Assembly (NCBI RefSeq): GCF_964204645.1
Contig: NC_134025.1
Span: 8,003,001 to 8,067,000, forward strand
Length of the DNA: 64,000 nucleotides
Direction: 5' to 3'
From: Tubulanus polymorphus
Taxonomy: Eukaryota > Nemertea > Palaeonemertea > Tubulaniformes > Tubulanidae
Shown one piece after another: positions 1-12,166 of the stretch. The position numbers and the translations under genes were made by a program. Within the stretch, counting starts at the first letter, position 1. Each line of letters opens with the position of its first letter. Below the pieces are notes generated by a model. That model was not told the origin of the DNA. It saw only the letters and a program-made list of their open reading frames with translations, and searched no databases.

Positions 1-556
1 TGAATTGATAATCTCTCTAAAATCTAAATAAAATCACCCTACCTATATTTTGATTCCAATAATGATGATCATTACAGGCTAGAGTTCCAGATCACTTAAT
101 GTGATATGTGGACAAACTCACTGTTTCTGAATTGATAATCTCTGTAAAATCTTAATAAAATCGCCCTTCATATATTTTGACTCCAATAATGATGATTATT
201 ACAGGCTAGAGTTCCAGATCACTTAAAGATATATTTGGACAAACGCAACGTTTCTGAATTGATAATCTCTATCCTAAATAAGGTTTATATAAAATCTCCC
301 TACATATATTTTTACTCCAATAATGATGATCATTACTACAGGGGACAGTTCTAGATCTTCTTCTTCTATGAACAGGCTACAGTTCTAGATCTTCTTCTGT
401 GATATGTCAATATGTACAAAATCACTGTTTGTGAAGTAACTAACTGCTTGGACACTTCAAAAAGTTTATTGATACAAAAATCTTGTCCAATGATCACAGA
501 CTTGAGTCTTGAGTTCATCTGTTGAATACTCATGCAATTTTCTTTTTCTGTGATAG
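1..556. repeat. Intronic tandem repeat, about 127-bp unit, upstream of the first visible SCAF exon
   Basis: This stretch is intron of the SCAF gene and holds no recognisable exon. Units begin at 1, 128 and 255 with the same start (TGAATTGATAATCTCT) and share the phrase GGCTAGAGTTCCAGATCACTT. The third unit is diverged and breaks up after about 330, where the phrase is partly duplicated again. From about 430 to 556 I see only ordinary intron ending in a splice acceptor (TGATAG). Confidence 0.8.
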
Positions 557-3500
557 GACACCTAAAAAGCGTAGACGATCGAGATCCCGATCTCGAGAAA
601 ATGTTAGCAGACGACGAAGATCAAGGTCAAGAGAGAGACATAAACGATCAAGGTAAATATCCGTTTAAACCATCCAGTGATCTATACGATTTTCAATGCT
701 CTCTTCTATTTCTCTCTTGAAATGCAAAATTTGTCTTGATTTTTATGTAGAGAGCGCGAAAAGGAACGAGAGAGAGAAAAAGAAAGGGAGCGAGAGAAAG
801 AGAGAGAACGTGAAAAAGAGCGAGAACGAAAAGCTAAAGAAAAGGAGAGAAAGAAAAAAGGCTTGCCACCACTGAAAGAGAGACACATTGCTAGTAAGTT
901 GATAATAACTGTTATACTTGAGATGTACACTTGGATCTAGACAGTTGAAAGAACGGGTTTCTGTTTATGTCCCTTGATTTTGTAGTATGTACACGAACTT
1001 TGTGGATTGGACACATGTCAAAGATCACAACCAGTGAAGATTTACAAGAAGAACTAGAGCAGTATGGCGAAGTTGAAAACATTAATGTAAGTATGGAAAT
1101 ATCCTGTAACAATAATGTGCATTCATTTTTTCACAGGAAAATCAAGTTGCTCAAGGTTTGATGTAGTAACAACTATGATGATCATACAGGCTAGAGTTCC
1201 AGATCAACATTTGATATGTGGACTACTCACTGTGTCTGATGAATAATTTCTATAATATCTGTTTAAAGGAATATCTATTAATGATAGAACATTCCATCGT
1301 ATTATGATGATCATACAGGCTAGAGTTCCAGATCACTTCAATGTGATATGTGGACAATTTCACTGTTTCTGAATACATGAATTTTCAGAGCACCCTCTCA
1401 TATTTATGACTCCTGAAAAGCTGAAAGAATTTCAATATATCCCTATAATGAAATTGTATTTTTCCATGTTAGGTGATTCCTCCTCGAGGTTGTGCATTTG
1501 TTGTCATGTCTCGTCGAAGAGATGCTGCTAAGGCTTTGGAAGGACTAATAGGTTACAAACTGCATTCAAATGTATTGAAGGTAAACATTATGAGTCCCGC
1601 ATTTTATTGTTCACTTACGATATTCAAGCTGGAAATCACTGATTTTTTCTTGCGTTTCAGTTGGCATGGGCTCCGAATAAAGGTATTAAAGACAGTAGAT
1701 TTCGAGAGAACTGGGAAGTAGATCTTGGTGTAACTTATATACCTTGGGAACACGTTCCTGATGATATTTATTATTTAACCGATGGTGGTGTCATTGATGA
1801 TGAGTCTCTTCCTGACCGTTTAAGAGGTTTGTTTACTCAATGATGAATTCAATGCCTTGTGAATGAATTTAAAGTAAATATTTTTTATTGATTACCTTTC
1901 AAGGTATGCCCGACGCGGAACAACAATTACAAAAGAAAGAGAAAGAAGCCGAACAGCAACAGGTACTAGAGGCAGCTGCGCTTCAAGATGTTTCTATGGA
2001 AGCAATGGCAGGCATTCCAACTACTCACGCTTACCTTCCAAATCAGTTTACAGGTACGAATCTCTTCATATATTTGTAGATCTATGCAAACATGGATTCG
2101 CCAATAATGTTTAGATTGATTTTATTTGTAGGAATGGTACCATTGATGCCTCCAATGCAGGGTATGATGCCTCCGATGATGATTCCTCCTCCGGGAGCTC
2201 CACCTACAAACATGCCTAACTTGTCTGCACCGCCACCAATTCCACCTCCTGGAATGCCTGTACCACCTCCACCGCCGAGATCTATGCCGCTTGTAGATGT
2301 TGCTGATCTACCGTCTATCGATCCTTCTCAGGTACCTGCGTCTATTCCAATGTCTGACCCCTGTGAAATGGCTAGTGATCATGAATCTGTGGATCCAGTG
2401 GCGATGCCGACATTGAAGGATGTAAGCAGCCGTCATCTGCATGTCCAGTCATTTATCCATTTTGCTCAGTCCCCTCATCAATTTCGTGAATGTTGTGTTT
2501 GGAATCGAAAAGTATATTATGATTGTATTGAAATTTTCTAAACTATCAATTCATGCTTTCAGATTCCGGCACCACCTATGAACGTACAGCCATATCCTGC
2601 TACATCAGCTGGCGTATCATTGACAGAGGCAATTAAAAACATAGTCGCAAACTCATCGGCTCCAACTTCAGCAGTACAAACTCCAGGCCTGATGATTCCA
2701 GCAGTCTCTTCAATGCCACCTGGTTTCAATCCAGTGATACCTCCGAATTTCGTTGTCAGTGCTGGTCAATCCATAGTGACAACAGTAAACACCAATGTCG
2801 TTGGCCTCGCGAAAGAAAAATCTGCTGATGAGGAAACTAAACCAAAGAAACGACGAACAAGTCGCTGGGCGACTGAAGAGACTAACAGTAGTGATATATT
2901 TGAACAGTCTCCTGTACCGCAGAATGAATCCGGCCATGCTATGAATCAAGAGCATGAACCAGGTGTATTACCACCGCAGAAATCACCTGCAAGGTTATTT
3001 GGTGGAGTGAGCTTCACCATATCTGGACCGGAACGTGTGCGGCCTAGTTCACAGGGTAGTACACCTGAAGTTCAAAAAATGGAGAATCCTGGTGCACCAA
3101 CATTCCACAGTTCATTGCCCGGACCATTTGGCCATTTAGGAATCCGATTCCCTGTTGGAACGCAAGGAAAGTCTGATTCATCGGGGGAAAATACACCATC
3201 CCCTCAGATGCCACCAAACATACCATCAATGTCACCAAGTGTTTCAGGAAATGCTAATGACCCCAATCGGCCTGGTAACCAGTTTGAAGCTAATCGGGAA
3301 CCAAGTCAGGATAGATCAGTAAATATGATCCAGATTCCTAATGGACCACCACCACTTAATAGGATGGGTGGGCCACCACTAGCGAACATGATAGGTGGAC
3401 TTGGAGATATGCGTGGGCCCCTTAACATTAGGCCTCCTAATGGTCCTCCAATGAGGTTTGACGGACCACCATTGAGACCTGGTGGACCAGTGAGTATGTT

Positions 3501-5652
3501 TGATGGACCACCTCACAGAGTGGGAGGACCAGATGGACCTAGGTTTGATGGTGGACCTCGTATGGGACCGAATGAGCCACCAAACATGATCATGGGAAGA
3601 GCAGATGGGCCACCGCATAGATTTGATGGGCCACCCATTCGTATGGGTGGTCCTAATGGTCCTCCCCGAATGGGAGGGCCTGAAGGCCTTCCAAGAGGAA
3701 TAAGTGGTCCTGATATTCCCCCATTTAGAATGGGAGGCCCAGATATGCCACCATTCAGAATGGGAGGCCCTGATGGGCCAACAGACAGGAGAGGTCATGA
3801 TGGACCTATGGGAAGACAACCAAATAGATTTGATGGGCCATTGCGACCAATGGGTGGACCAGATGGGCCACCAAACCATCGTTTTGATGGACCCCCAAAC
3901 CGATTTGGAGGACCTGATGGGCATCGCAACAGATATGATGGACCATTCGATCGGGATAGAAGAGGACCTGATGGTCATATGGGACCAAAGGGAGGACATC
4001 ATGATGATCCAAGAAATTTTGGAAATGATGGTCCACCTCGATATGGTGGTTCAGATGATCGACATAGACCTGATCATCCTTCCCATAGATTCATGGGACC
4101 TGATGGTCCACGAAATCGAAGCGGAGGACCAGACGATGCAAGAAACCGATCTGATGGTCCAGATGGATTCAACAGAATGGGCTCAGACAGGTCACATAGA
4201 TCAAAAGGTCCTGAAGATCCACGTCATAGATCAGATAGATCTCCAGGTCGATATGAAGGAAGATCAAGTAGATTTAGAGATGAGAGAGATGATGCACCAA
4301 GACATGATCGTCCACCAAGCAGAGGATCTGATGAAAGGGATCATAGAAAAGGGGATTCTGACAGACCAAAAGGACCAGAAGGTCATTCAAAACGTAGAGG
4401 AAGTTTTGATGAACCGCCACCACCACGTGGTAGAATGGATGATAGAGATTCTCACAATTCTGAGGGTCCTCCAAATAGGATGAGTGCCCTGGAGGGTCCC
4501 CAAAATGAGAATATTATGAGAATGGGTGGTGGTCCAAATATGGAACAAGTGATGCGCATGCGAGGACAAAATATAGAAATGATGCCGATTGGTGGTCCAA
4601 ATATGGACTTAATGTTGAGAATGGGCGGGCCAAACATAGAACAAATGATACGTATGGGCGGTCCAAACGTGATAAGAATGATGAGAATGGGTGGACCAAA
4701 TATGGATTTAATGATGCGAATGGGTGGTCCAAATATGGAACAGTTGATACGAATTGGAGGTCCTAATATTGATCAGATATTGCGTATGAGAATGGCTGGC
4801 CCTGTGGGTATACGATTCCCTGGCCCAAGGATGGGTTTCGCAAATCCTGGTGGTCCAAGGATGCCTATGGGTCCGCATGGTGGAATGAACTCGTTTAATA
4901 ATTCTGATGACAGTGACAATAAATCCGGAAAGAATTTTCCGTCTTTGATGAATATGGAATTTGGAGGCCCGTCGGAGAGAGACTCCGGTGAGTTCTCATT
5001 CGGGGACGGCCGTAGAGGAGGATCATCGAAGCATATTCCGTTACATAGAAATCGTATGAATAGCAGTGGAGATCGGGATCGATCGGTTTCTCCGCGTGGA
5101 GAAAATCGTCGACATCGTAGCAAGGACAGACATTCTTCGAGTAGAAGGAGTAGATCTCGAAGTTCCGATCGACGCGATTCTAGTAGAAACGAACGCGGTT
5201 CAACTAGAAGCGATCGCGATTCGGGTAAACGCGACCGTAGCACTGATCGAAAGGACAGCGATATAGATAACAAGGACGGTAATATCGATAAAAAAGACCG
5301 TGATCACGATACCGGTAAAACCGATAGTGTTTCAACTGAAAAAAGCGATGACATTAATTCTTCTAAATCGGTAATCGTTAGCGAAACTATTACGAATGAA
5401 TCTTCTCGGAACGGGGATGATAAGGAAGACAATAAATGCGAGCAACTCGATTCAATTATTGACAGTGATATATCAAAAAAATCTGATTGCGTCTCGGCAA
5501 AACTGGATGATATCGAACCTGTCGTTGCGAAAGCGCTAGACTTAGATAGTGTGATCGTAGACACTGCAGATTCAGTACCAACTGAAGGATCTGCTGTAAA
5601 AACAGAAGATGTAGTGACCAAGGAAGATGTGGTTGTAGCTGATGAAAGTTGA
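557..5652 (+). CDS. SCAF8: SCAF4/SCAF8-like SR-related CTD-associated factor, 5' end outside window
   Basis: Nuclear RNA-binding protein; SCAF4 and SCAF8 bind the phosphorylated RNA polymerase II C-terminal domain and control choice of transcript end. Exons seen: 557-652, 751-893, 986-1086, 1473-1580, 1661-1826, 1904-2053, 2132-2421, 2563-5652, all frame-consistent, about 1381 codons to the TGA. In order: an Arg/Ser then Arg/Glu-rich linker ending KKGLPPLKERH; an RRM split over exons 3-5 with RNP2-like LWIGHM and RNP1-like RGCAFVVM; then the family signature LGVTYIPWE; a Met/Pro-rich stretch; and a 3.1-kb last exon coding Gly-Pro-Asp repeats, 11-residue GGPNM repeats and an RS-like charged tail. 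The N-terminal CTD-interacting domain must lie upstream. Vertebrates have two paralogues; invertebrates usually one, so SCAF4 and SCAF8 cannot be separated here. Identity is strong from the RRM and the flanking signature. Confidence 0.9.
1165..1395. repeat. Two more copies of the 127-bp family in the intron splitting the RRM
   Basis: The GGCTAGAGTTCCAGATCA phrase with its flanking GATGATCATACA and GATATGTGGAC recurs near 1189 and 1319. It lies in the intron between exons 986-1086 and 1473-1580, so the same repeat occupies two separate introns of one gene. Confidence 0.75.
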
Positions 5653-8600
5653 ACTAAATCAATTTTATGGTCAACTTGATGTTTTATGTATAGTCTTGTG
5701 AAATTGCTTGTGTTGTTTAAGATTTGATGCTACCTGCAAGGAGAACTGTAATGATTATGTGATGTTGCAAATCTGAGTTGAAAGTGTATTATCAATCATG
5801 CATGTCAAACTGTTAAATACTTTCTTGCATATTTATGCTTCTGGTACTTAAAACTTGTGAATCATTTCATCATGACATCGTTTAGAATGCAAAATGGTAT
5901 TGATCTCAATTTGGAAAAATCGGTGTCTTAAATGTCTTTTGAATATAATCTATAATAATATCTTAATATTCCATTGGCATTTTGATAAGTTGAATTTAGA
6001 TAGCAATATTTCCAGTGAATCGGGAATAATATTGAAAACTTCTTGAACTTTTTCTTTTGTTTTCCAAAATGGCACCTGCAGCATAAGATGTTTTAAGAAT
6101 TTTTTCCTCATTGTTTTTATTGCCTGATTCTGAAGGATTAGGGAATTTTTATGCCCTATTGAATTTTGTCATGATTTTTATGTATGAATGGCATGTATTC
6201 CAAAATTTCATTAGAGAATGTTGGCTTTTTACACTTGGAAAATACAGGATAGTCACTGTAGATGGAGTGTGTTTGTGTGATGTAACATTATTTTGTGAAA
6301 ACCTTGCATTTAGAAAATGAGATTCAGCTACAATTTGTTGACCTAGAACATTCCCGGTTAATGCTGATGGCATTTGTTTTGTTGTTTTATCAATTACTGT
6401 CAAATTGGCCAGAGAGCAAAATATCCGGTCTATGTGATGAAAGCGTAACCTGCTAGCTGCAGAATTTATGGGATTAAAAATCAGTTCTATAATTTGCATA
6501 ACAGCTGTGCTTCATAGTGTTGAATTCTGCTTTATACCATTTTATGTTTTATTCAAATGCGTTCTGTTCATAAGCTACATTAGAATCTTCATACATTGAG
6601 GCATACATATGTCTATCGGCTTTATTTTCCAGACTTATGCCATTGGTACATCGTTACTTTCAAATCAAATACTTTCATGTATTATTAGCCTGAATGTTCA
6701 GGAACAGCGAATTTGATAGCAGATGATTCTAGTCAGTTCAGGATCATATATTAGGTAACTGATTTTTATAAAATCACTGAGAACAAAGACCCTTGTGTCT
6801 TTCGATTTGATGAACAAAAAATATTTTTATGGAAATGAACATTTGTGAAGTGGACATTAAGAATAATAAGATTTATTTTTACTAAACATAGACTACTCAT
6901 TTCTTAGTCCAAGCTGGCGATCACTATTACCAAAATGCCTCTCGCGTCAGGATTCAAGATGTTGTGTTTTGTAGCATTTCTATCCTAATGGCAATAATTT
7001 TAACTAAATTACTTGAATTAATTTGACCAGCTTAAGTACTGTGGAACCTCATCATAACGAACTCCAATTCTTCTGACGTTACTAATATTCAATTTCATCC
7101 TAAGTAAGACAATTTCATACTGGAGATAATGAACTATCGGTTAAAACGAACAGTGTGAGGTTCTATTGAAGTATAAAAAATGCCTTTGGCTGGCAACTAA
7201 GCACCTACATTACCATAGATAGAACTGCTATGTAAACAATCTGGTAGATTCTGGATTACACTGAATCTGCTCCACTTTTAATGAAGGGAGGAAAGGGAAA
7301 AGACTGCAGCATGGTACTACACATTAAAGGAGTCTGTTATAAGTGCCCGTAGTAACAAAGATATATAGGACTGGAGAATTGTATACAGATCAGATATCGG
7401 GTTTTGGTTTTGAACTAGAAGACAATCTGATGTAGAAGTAATGTGGCGAGAATCTGTAAAGCTGGTACGTGAGTTTCCTTTATCATATGATATACTATGT
7501 TCTTGAATGTGTATGCATATCTGCTGCAGTATATGTTGCGTCACAACACGGATATGCTTATACATTTTTTACATGTGATTGAGCAGCTCTTCAGGTGATA
7601 GATTATTCCTATTTGATAAGATTATCGCATATTAGAACTTCACATATTCACATCGGATCAATGTTCTAAAATAATAAATAAAATCATCAATGCATGTTTT
7701 AGAGTATAAAAATTCAGCTGGATTATGGAGCATGCATCTTTGACACAAGAAAAAAATATCTGCCCTTACATTATTCTCTTAATTGATTCCCTTTAGCAAT
7801 AAGTCTCTGTTTGCGGATCTCTTGCTGCCCTAGACTTTTCCCATGTACTCCGTATAAGAGTGCGTTGCTCATCTAAGTTTAAGGAGCAATTTATCTGAAC
7901 CTTAGACTCATATTATCTAGCCAAAAGCACTTTTGAAAAACTATGCTTTGGTTGGTTTCATGCTGCATGTTCATGATTTACACATGTATGCAGCAATATG
8001 AAGTGCATGTAGACCCATTGATTCAATTAAGGACAAATTGCAATTTTTATCTCTATTGCTATTCATTCCATCGAGGAATATTGCAATACCAAACCTTAAA
8101 TGATACTGAACTATGCTCCAGACCAATGTAAATCAAGGATAGGATTTAGATATTGTAATAACGTCACCGAAAGAGAAGTTCGTAGAACTACTTCGAAATG
8201 TACAGTCTTTTCTTCCTGTGTCCTTGTTGGCTGAATAGAATTTAACTACCATACTGGTATTAGTAGTAGTCCTACATCATAAATATGTAGAAATTTGCTA
8301 TGTGTCGCTTATATTGTCTCATTGAGGGTTTTACAATGGAAGCCTACATCATGTCCATATATACATGTGGCTGATGAAACGTAATATGACTCAGGTTTTG
8401 TCGCTCGTTCAGGTTTTGTTGCTTACATTAAATGTTCTGGTATGGCAAGCATGGCACAATTGAAAAATGAAGCAGTGTTCATCAAAGATCTACAAATTGT
8501 AGCTGACTAACAGACTGAGGTACTAATGAACGTGGCATGGCAGGCTTGATTTCAAGTCACGAAACTGTAATTTTAAGATTTTGTTGAGATTATCTTGATT

Positions 8601-9000
8601 CAGTTGTACATGTAAAATGGCTAGATCCGTTTGGAGCGATTCAAATGGTTTTTGCATGTATTCTATAGCCAGGCATAAATGAATGGATGTGACTTCCATT
8701 TTATCTGTTTTAGTTGAAATTGATGTCTAGGTATCTATTGTTGCACCCACGATACAGTTCCTTTCATTGGATTGTCATTCACCGAGATATTATTTTCTGT
8801 GAGGTTTGTTGTATATTCTGAGAGAATGATTTTTATGAATGACAGCTGCTTATTTCAGATGAACAATTCCTTATAAAATAAGATAATTCATTGTATATAC
8901 ATAATTGATAGTATTCACTGTATACATGTATATAAATATTGTAGAAATAGTGTTATTCATTCATCACTCAATAAACTCCTGTTGAACATGTAACATGAAG
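5653..9000 (+). other. SCAF 3' UTR and downstream spacer
   Basis: There is no coding signal here. A canonical AATAAA at 8970-8975 is the best distal polyadenylation signal, which would give a 3' UTR of about 3.3 kb. A small pogo/Tc1-type inverted-repeat element sits at about 7037-7172. The short open frames here have no exon signals and no family resemblance. Confidence 0.5.
7037..7172. mobile_element. Short pogo/Tc1-like inverted-repeat element (MITE) in the 3' UTR
   Basis: Left end reads TACTGTGGAACCTCATCATAA. The reverse complement of the right end contains ATAGAACCTCACACTG followed by CGTTTTAACC. The GAACCTC plus AACGAA pattern is typical of non-autonomous pogo/Tigger-type ends. The arms are imperfect and there is no ORF. 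Exact ends are uncertain. Confidence 0.45.
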
Positions 9001-9301
9001 TAGGACATTTCTTTGCTCGTGTGAAGGTTTTTATCAGACATCAGCCGCATCTTGTACCGAATTAAGAATTCATGTTATGGCCAGTTCCACCTATGGCAAA
9101 AACGATCTTAATATCTTCCAGTTATGATCCAAGTCACCGAGTATGATGAAAATGTGAATATTTAGAATAATCACAAAACGAGAGGTACATTCCATAGAAA
9201 GCCAAGAACTTTTTCCATTGCACAGAAATCAGCAAATGAATCAAGGTTTTCATTACCTTCAAAAAGACAACAAGAAATGGGAAATTTCATCTACAGAATA
9301 T

Positions 9302-9307
9302 TTTATT
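9302..9307 (-). terminator. SOD1 polyadenylation signal (AATAAA on the minus strand)
   Basis: TTTATT on the + strand lies about 230 bp beyond the SOD1 stop codon in the direction of transcription, which is a usual distance. It lies opposite the end of the SCAF 3' UTR, so the two transcripts converge within a few hundred bases. Confidence 0.45.
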
Positions 9308-9532
9308 CGACAGAAATCTAAAAAAGTGCATTTTGCTATTAGTAAAGAAACCAGGTACATATTCATATTTCATGATCATCAACAAGTCGCACATCACAAA
9401 TCAATTGTGTAACATGAAAGAAAATCACCTTCAAATTATTGTTATGTGGAATTATGGCAGGTATCTAATATAAGCACATGTCAGTGTAGCAGTGTAACAT
9501 ATATGTTATAGCTTTGCTTGTTCAGTCACGAG

Positions 9533-11374
9533 TCATTTAGCTATTCCAATAACACCACAGGCCAATCTGCCACCAGCATTTCCAGTGGTTTTGCTCAATT
9601 CATGGCCACCCTTACCGAGATCATCAACATCAGCGTGAACCTAAAAGTTTACAAACAGGATATGAAACTAACATCATGTACATTTTCAATTACGGTATAC
9701 TCTGGCTAAATCCACAAAGAATGGTATAATCTGTTACTGAATTAGTCAATCTTGAGAGAAATAAGTCTTGACTGATGTTAAGGCCATGGATTCTCTTAGA
9801 ACAATCATGGTCGAGTCAAGCAAACGATGCAGGAATATTGAAGCATTTATCGGGACAAGTGGTTATCAACTTAAATGCTTCTAAGTTGGGGGGAGTTTTT
9901 AATGGGAATTCGGACTCTCCCATTATACTCACCACAACACTCCTTCCAATTATAGAATTTACACCAACCAACTGAATCATTTTATCAGTTATATCAATTG
10001 TTACAACACCATCGTCATTAGCTAAAACGTTGCCAAGATCACCAACATGTCTAATATAAACAACACAAAAAACAAGTTTATGAATACCAACATTAAGCTC
10101 ACAATTGTGTGTAGTTAGAAAAATATCTAACTATATAATAATTATACCTACCTCATATCATCCTCTGGGGCTCCGTGCTCTTTAGCAAAAGGGTTGAAAT
10201 GTCCTCCTGCACTTACACAACCTACTCAGGAAAATCATTACAATTTACAAAAGGGCAGATTAATTAAGAGCAGTTTCAATGAAATCTTACCATTTGAATA
10301 GTCGCCGAACTCATGAATATGGAAACCATGTTTTCCTCGTGCAAGACCTGTAATGGAGCCAGTAACCTTCACTAGATCCGAGTTTGCCTACAATAAAAAA
10401 GACCACCTTTTTTAATTTCAGATATCAACAGAACATTGAAGAAGGGTGAGGCGAAATCTTAACAATTACACTGGTGACAGATTAGTCAAGAGATCATGCT
10501 CTCTGAATTTCAGTTGATCTTCCGAGGTTATGCATCAGTTTGTTCGCGGATTTAGCATTCACTATGAATTTACACACTTGCACAATGTTGATACAAGACT
10601 TTGGCACCCACAGACTGTAATGTGGGGCGACTGCCTATTTTATTTTGTTAAGCGAATGAATAGGCGAGGACATGTCAGCTACACCCCTTGTGTGTGTGTG
10701 TGTGTCTATTTGCAGTTTTTCAGCATGTGCAACTTCCAAGTCATAGCATTGCCATTATAGTTAGTCAGTAACTAGTCAGTAACCTGTCTGTGGTTTAGTT
10801 TCACGATCGGATATTTTCACAAACCACATGGTATAAGCCCATCCGATTATAAAAAGCTTACCACCAACGATTAGGTAACTAACTAGTCAGTAACCTGACC
10901 CTGGTTTAGTTTAACGATCAGATATTTTCACAAACCACATGGTATAAGCCCATCCGATTATAAAAAGCTTACCACCAACGATTAGGCAACTAACTACATT
11001 GTAGTATGCCAAAAAGTACAGTTTGAGCTGACAAAAGCTGAAAGGGGTGCCCTGAAACTAAAGGCCTGCTAAATCAAATGACAACAAAAATAAGTTTATG
11101 GAAATCATGCATTTTAAAAGAAAGATGTGCCAGTACAGGAAAATCAACAAAATCATTCATGGTCAAAGTCACACGACACAGGGGGAGAGGTGTGGCAAAA
11201 AAAGGCACACCGACTCGCTCCGACACACCGACGGACGGCGCGGAATGGGACGGCACGGCCCACACGGGGGGTAAAGTAAATGGTTGAGGCAGTGCTACAT
11301 ACTTCTTGCTGAAAACACACACATCCCTTCACTGCTCCATCACCGGCTAACTGGCAAATAGCTTTCACAGACAT
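9533..11374 (-). CDS. SOD1: Cytosolic Cu/Zn superoxide dismutase
   Basis: Dismutates superoxide to oxygen and hydrogen peroxide in the cytosol. Exons in order of transcription: 11374-11303, 10387-10291, 10221-10152, 10050-9933, 9640-9533; total 465 nt, 154 aa, the same length as human SOD1. All metal ligands are visible at the human positions: Cu His47, His49, His64, His121; Zn His64, His72, His81, Asp84. The structural disulphide pair Cys58/Cys147 and active-site Arg144 are present, with signatures HGFHIHEFG and [10 protein letters not shown]. There is no signal peptide, so this is the intracellular form. Three further cysteines (7, 18, 20) are possible free thiols. The start is the only Met in frame before exon 1 and gives the expected MxxKA opening. 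It runs divergently from exportin-4. Confidence 0.97.
10770..10991. repeat. 111-bp tandem duplication in SOD1 intron 1
   Basis: Two near-identical units (10770-10880 and 10881-10991) begin AACTAGTCAGTAACCTG and contain CATGGTATAAGCCCATCCGA and AAGCTTACCACCAACGATTA. A third, inverted and diverged copy lies in DDX11 intron 2 at about 58725-58806, so this is a dispersed family. Confidence 0.85.
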
Positions 11375-12166
11375 GCTTAGAGTTTTACACGAGAGAAGCG
11401 CAAGGTGGTCAGCAGGTGTGTGTGCTGCGTACTGTGCGCGTCGTCGGATACGGCTCACTGAATACCGGAATAAGTACCCTAGAGCGCCGCCTTTATTCCT
11501 ATAGACTGGTTGCCGTTTGACTGCGAATGCACTGCCACTGGGTGCACTAGCCGACTGTCGCGTTTATTTCCTAATCCTGTCTTAGAAACCCCACAAAGGA
11601 GGATAATCTCACATATTCAAATTTCTAAGTACATCAATAAGCCGTGTGGAGTGGAATGTCACTTACATTATTAACCAAAACGTGGCTTCGCGTGTGGGAT
11701 TCGAACTCACCAGGGTTGCGTGCTGGCCCAAAAATCATTAACTGTGTTATTTTTTTCCGACCTGCTAGCCGTTTTTAGTCTAAAGAGTTTCAATCAAATG
11801 ACTGCTCATTGATAAATTGTGATTAGTCATATACGGTGATAGAATAGATTACAATACATGTGGATTGCCAAGTGTAAAACCTCTCCAATAAAATTTGAAT
11901 TGCATTGTATATCTGTGCCTTCAGTACTCGCTGTCGCGGTAGTGTGATCGTCAACGCGCATTTTAACCGTGTCTCGCGGCTTTAACTTTCCGTTTAGCGT
12001 GTAAACCATTGCGGTAAGATGTTCTATATGACTTTAAGCCGGTGTATAACCCTTCCAGCAACCAAAGGAAATGGAATTCGGCCGTGAGAAAGAATAACAA
12101 ATACCCTCGCAAGGTCGGAAGAGAGGACCAAGAAAAAAGACAGGTAGCGCCAGCTGTATTGGCGGC
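11375..12166. promoter_or_regulatory. Divergent SOD1-XPO4 promoter region
   Basis: The 792 bp between the two start codons is locally richer in CG than the surroundings and must carry the promoters of both genes, since they are transcribed away from each other. I see no TATA box suitably placed for either. A tRNA-like T-arm (minus-strand TTCGAATCC, near 11699-11707) lies inside but has no full tRNA around it. Transcription starts cannot be fixed from sequence. Confidence 0.5.

Noticed and set aside
3379-5621. Several long antisense and shifted frames opposite the SCAF last exon
   Set aside because: They arise from the biased Gly/Pro/Asp and Arg/Ser codon composition of the real + strand exon; none resembles a protein family.
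6111-6499. Overlapping frames of 69 and 116 codons in the SCAF 3' UTR
   Set aside because: Composition is that of AT-rich non-coding DNA; they lie between the SCAF stop and its likely polyadenylation signal with no splice context.
11690-11725. tRNA-like T-arm (TTCGAATCC) on the minus strand
   Set aside because: No A box, anticodon arm or acceptor stem can be folded around it, and the T-stem has a mismatch. It may be a degraded SINE or tRNA fragment.
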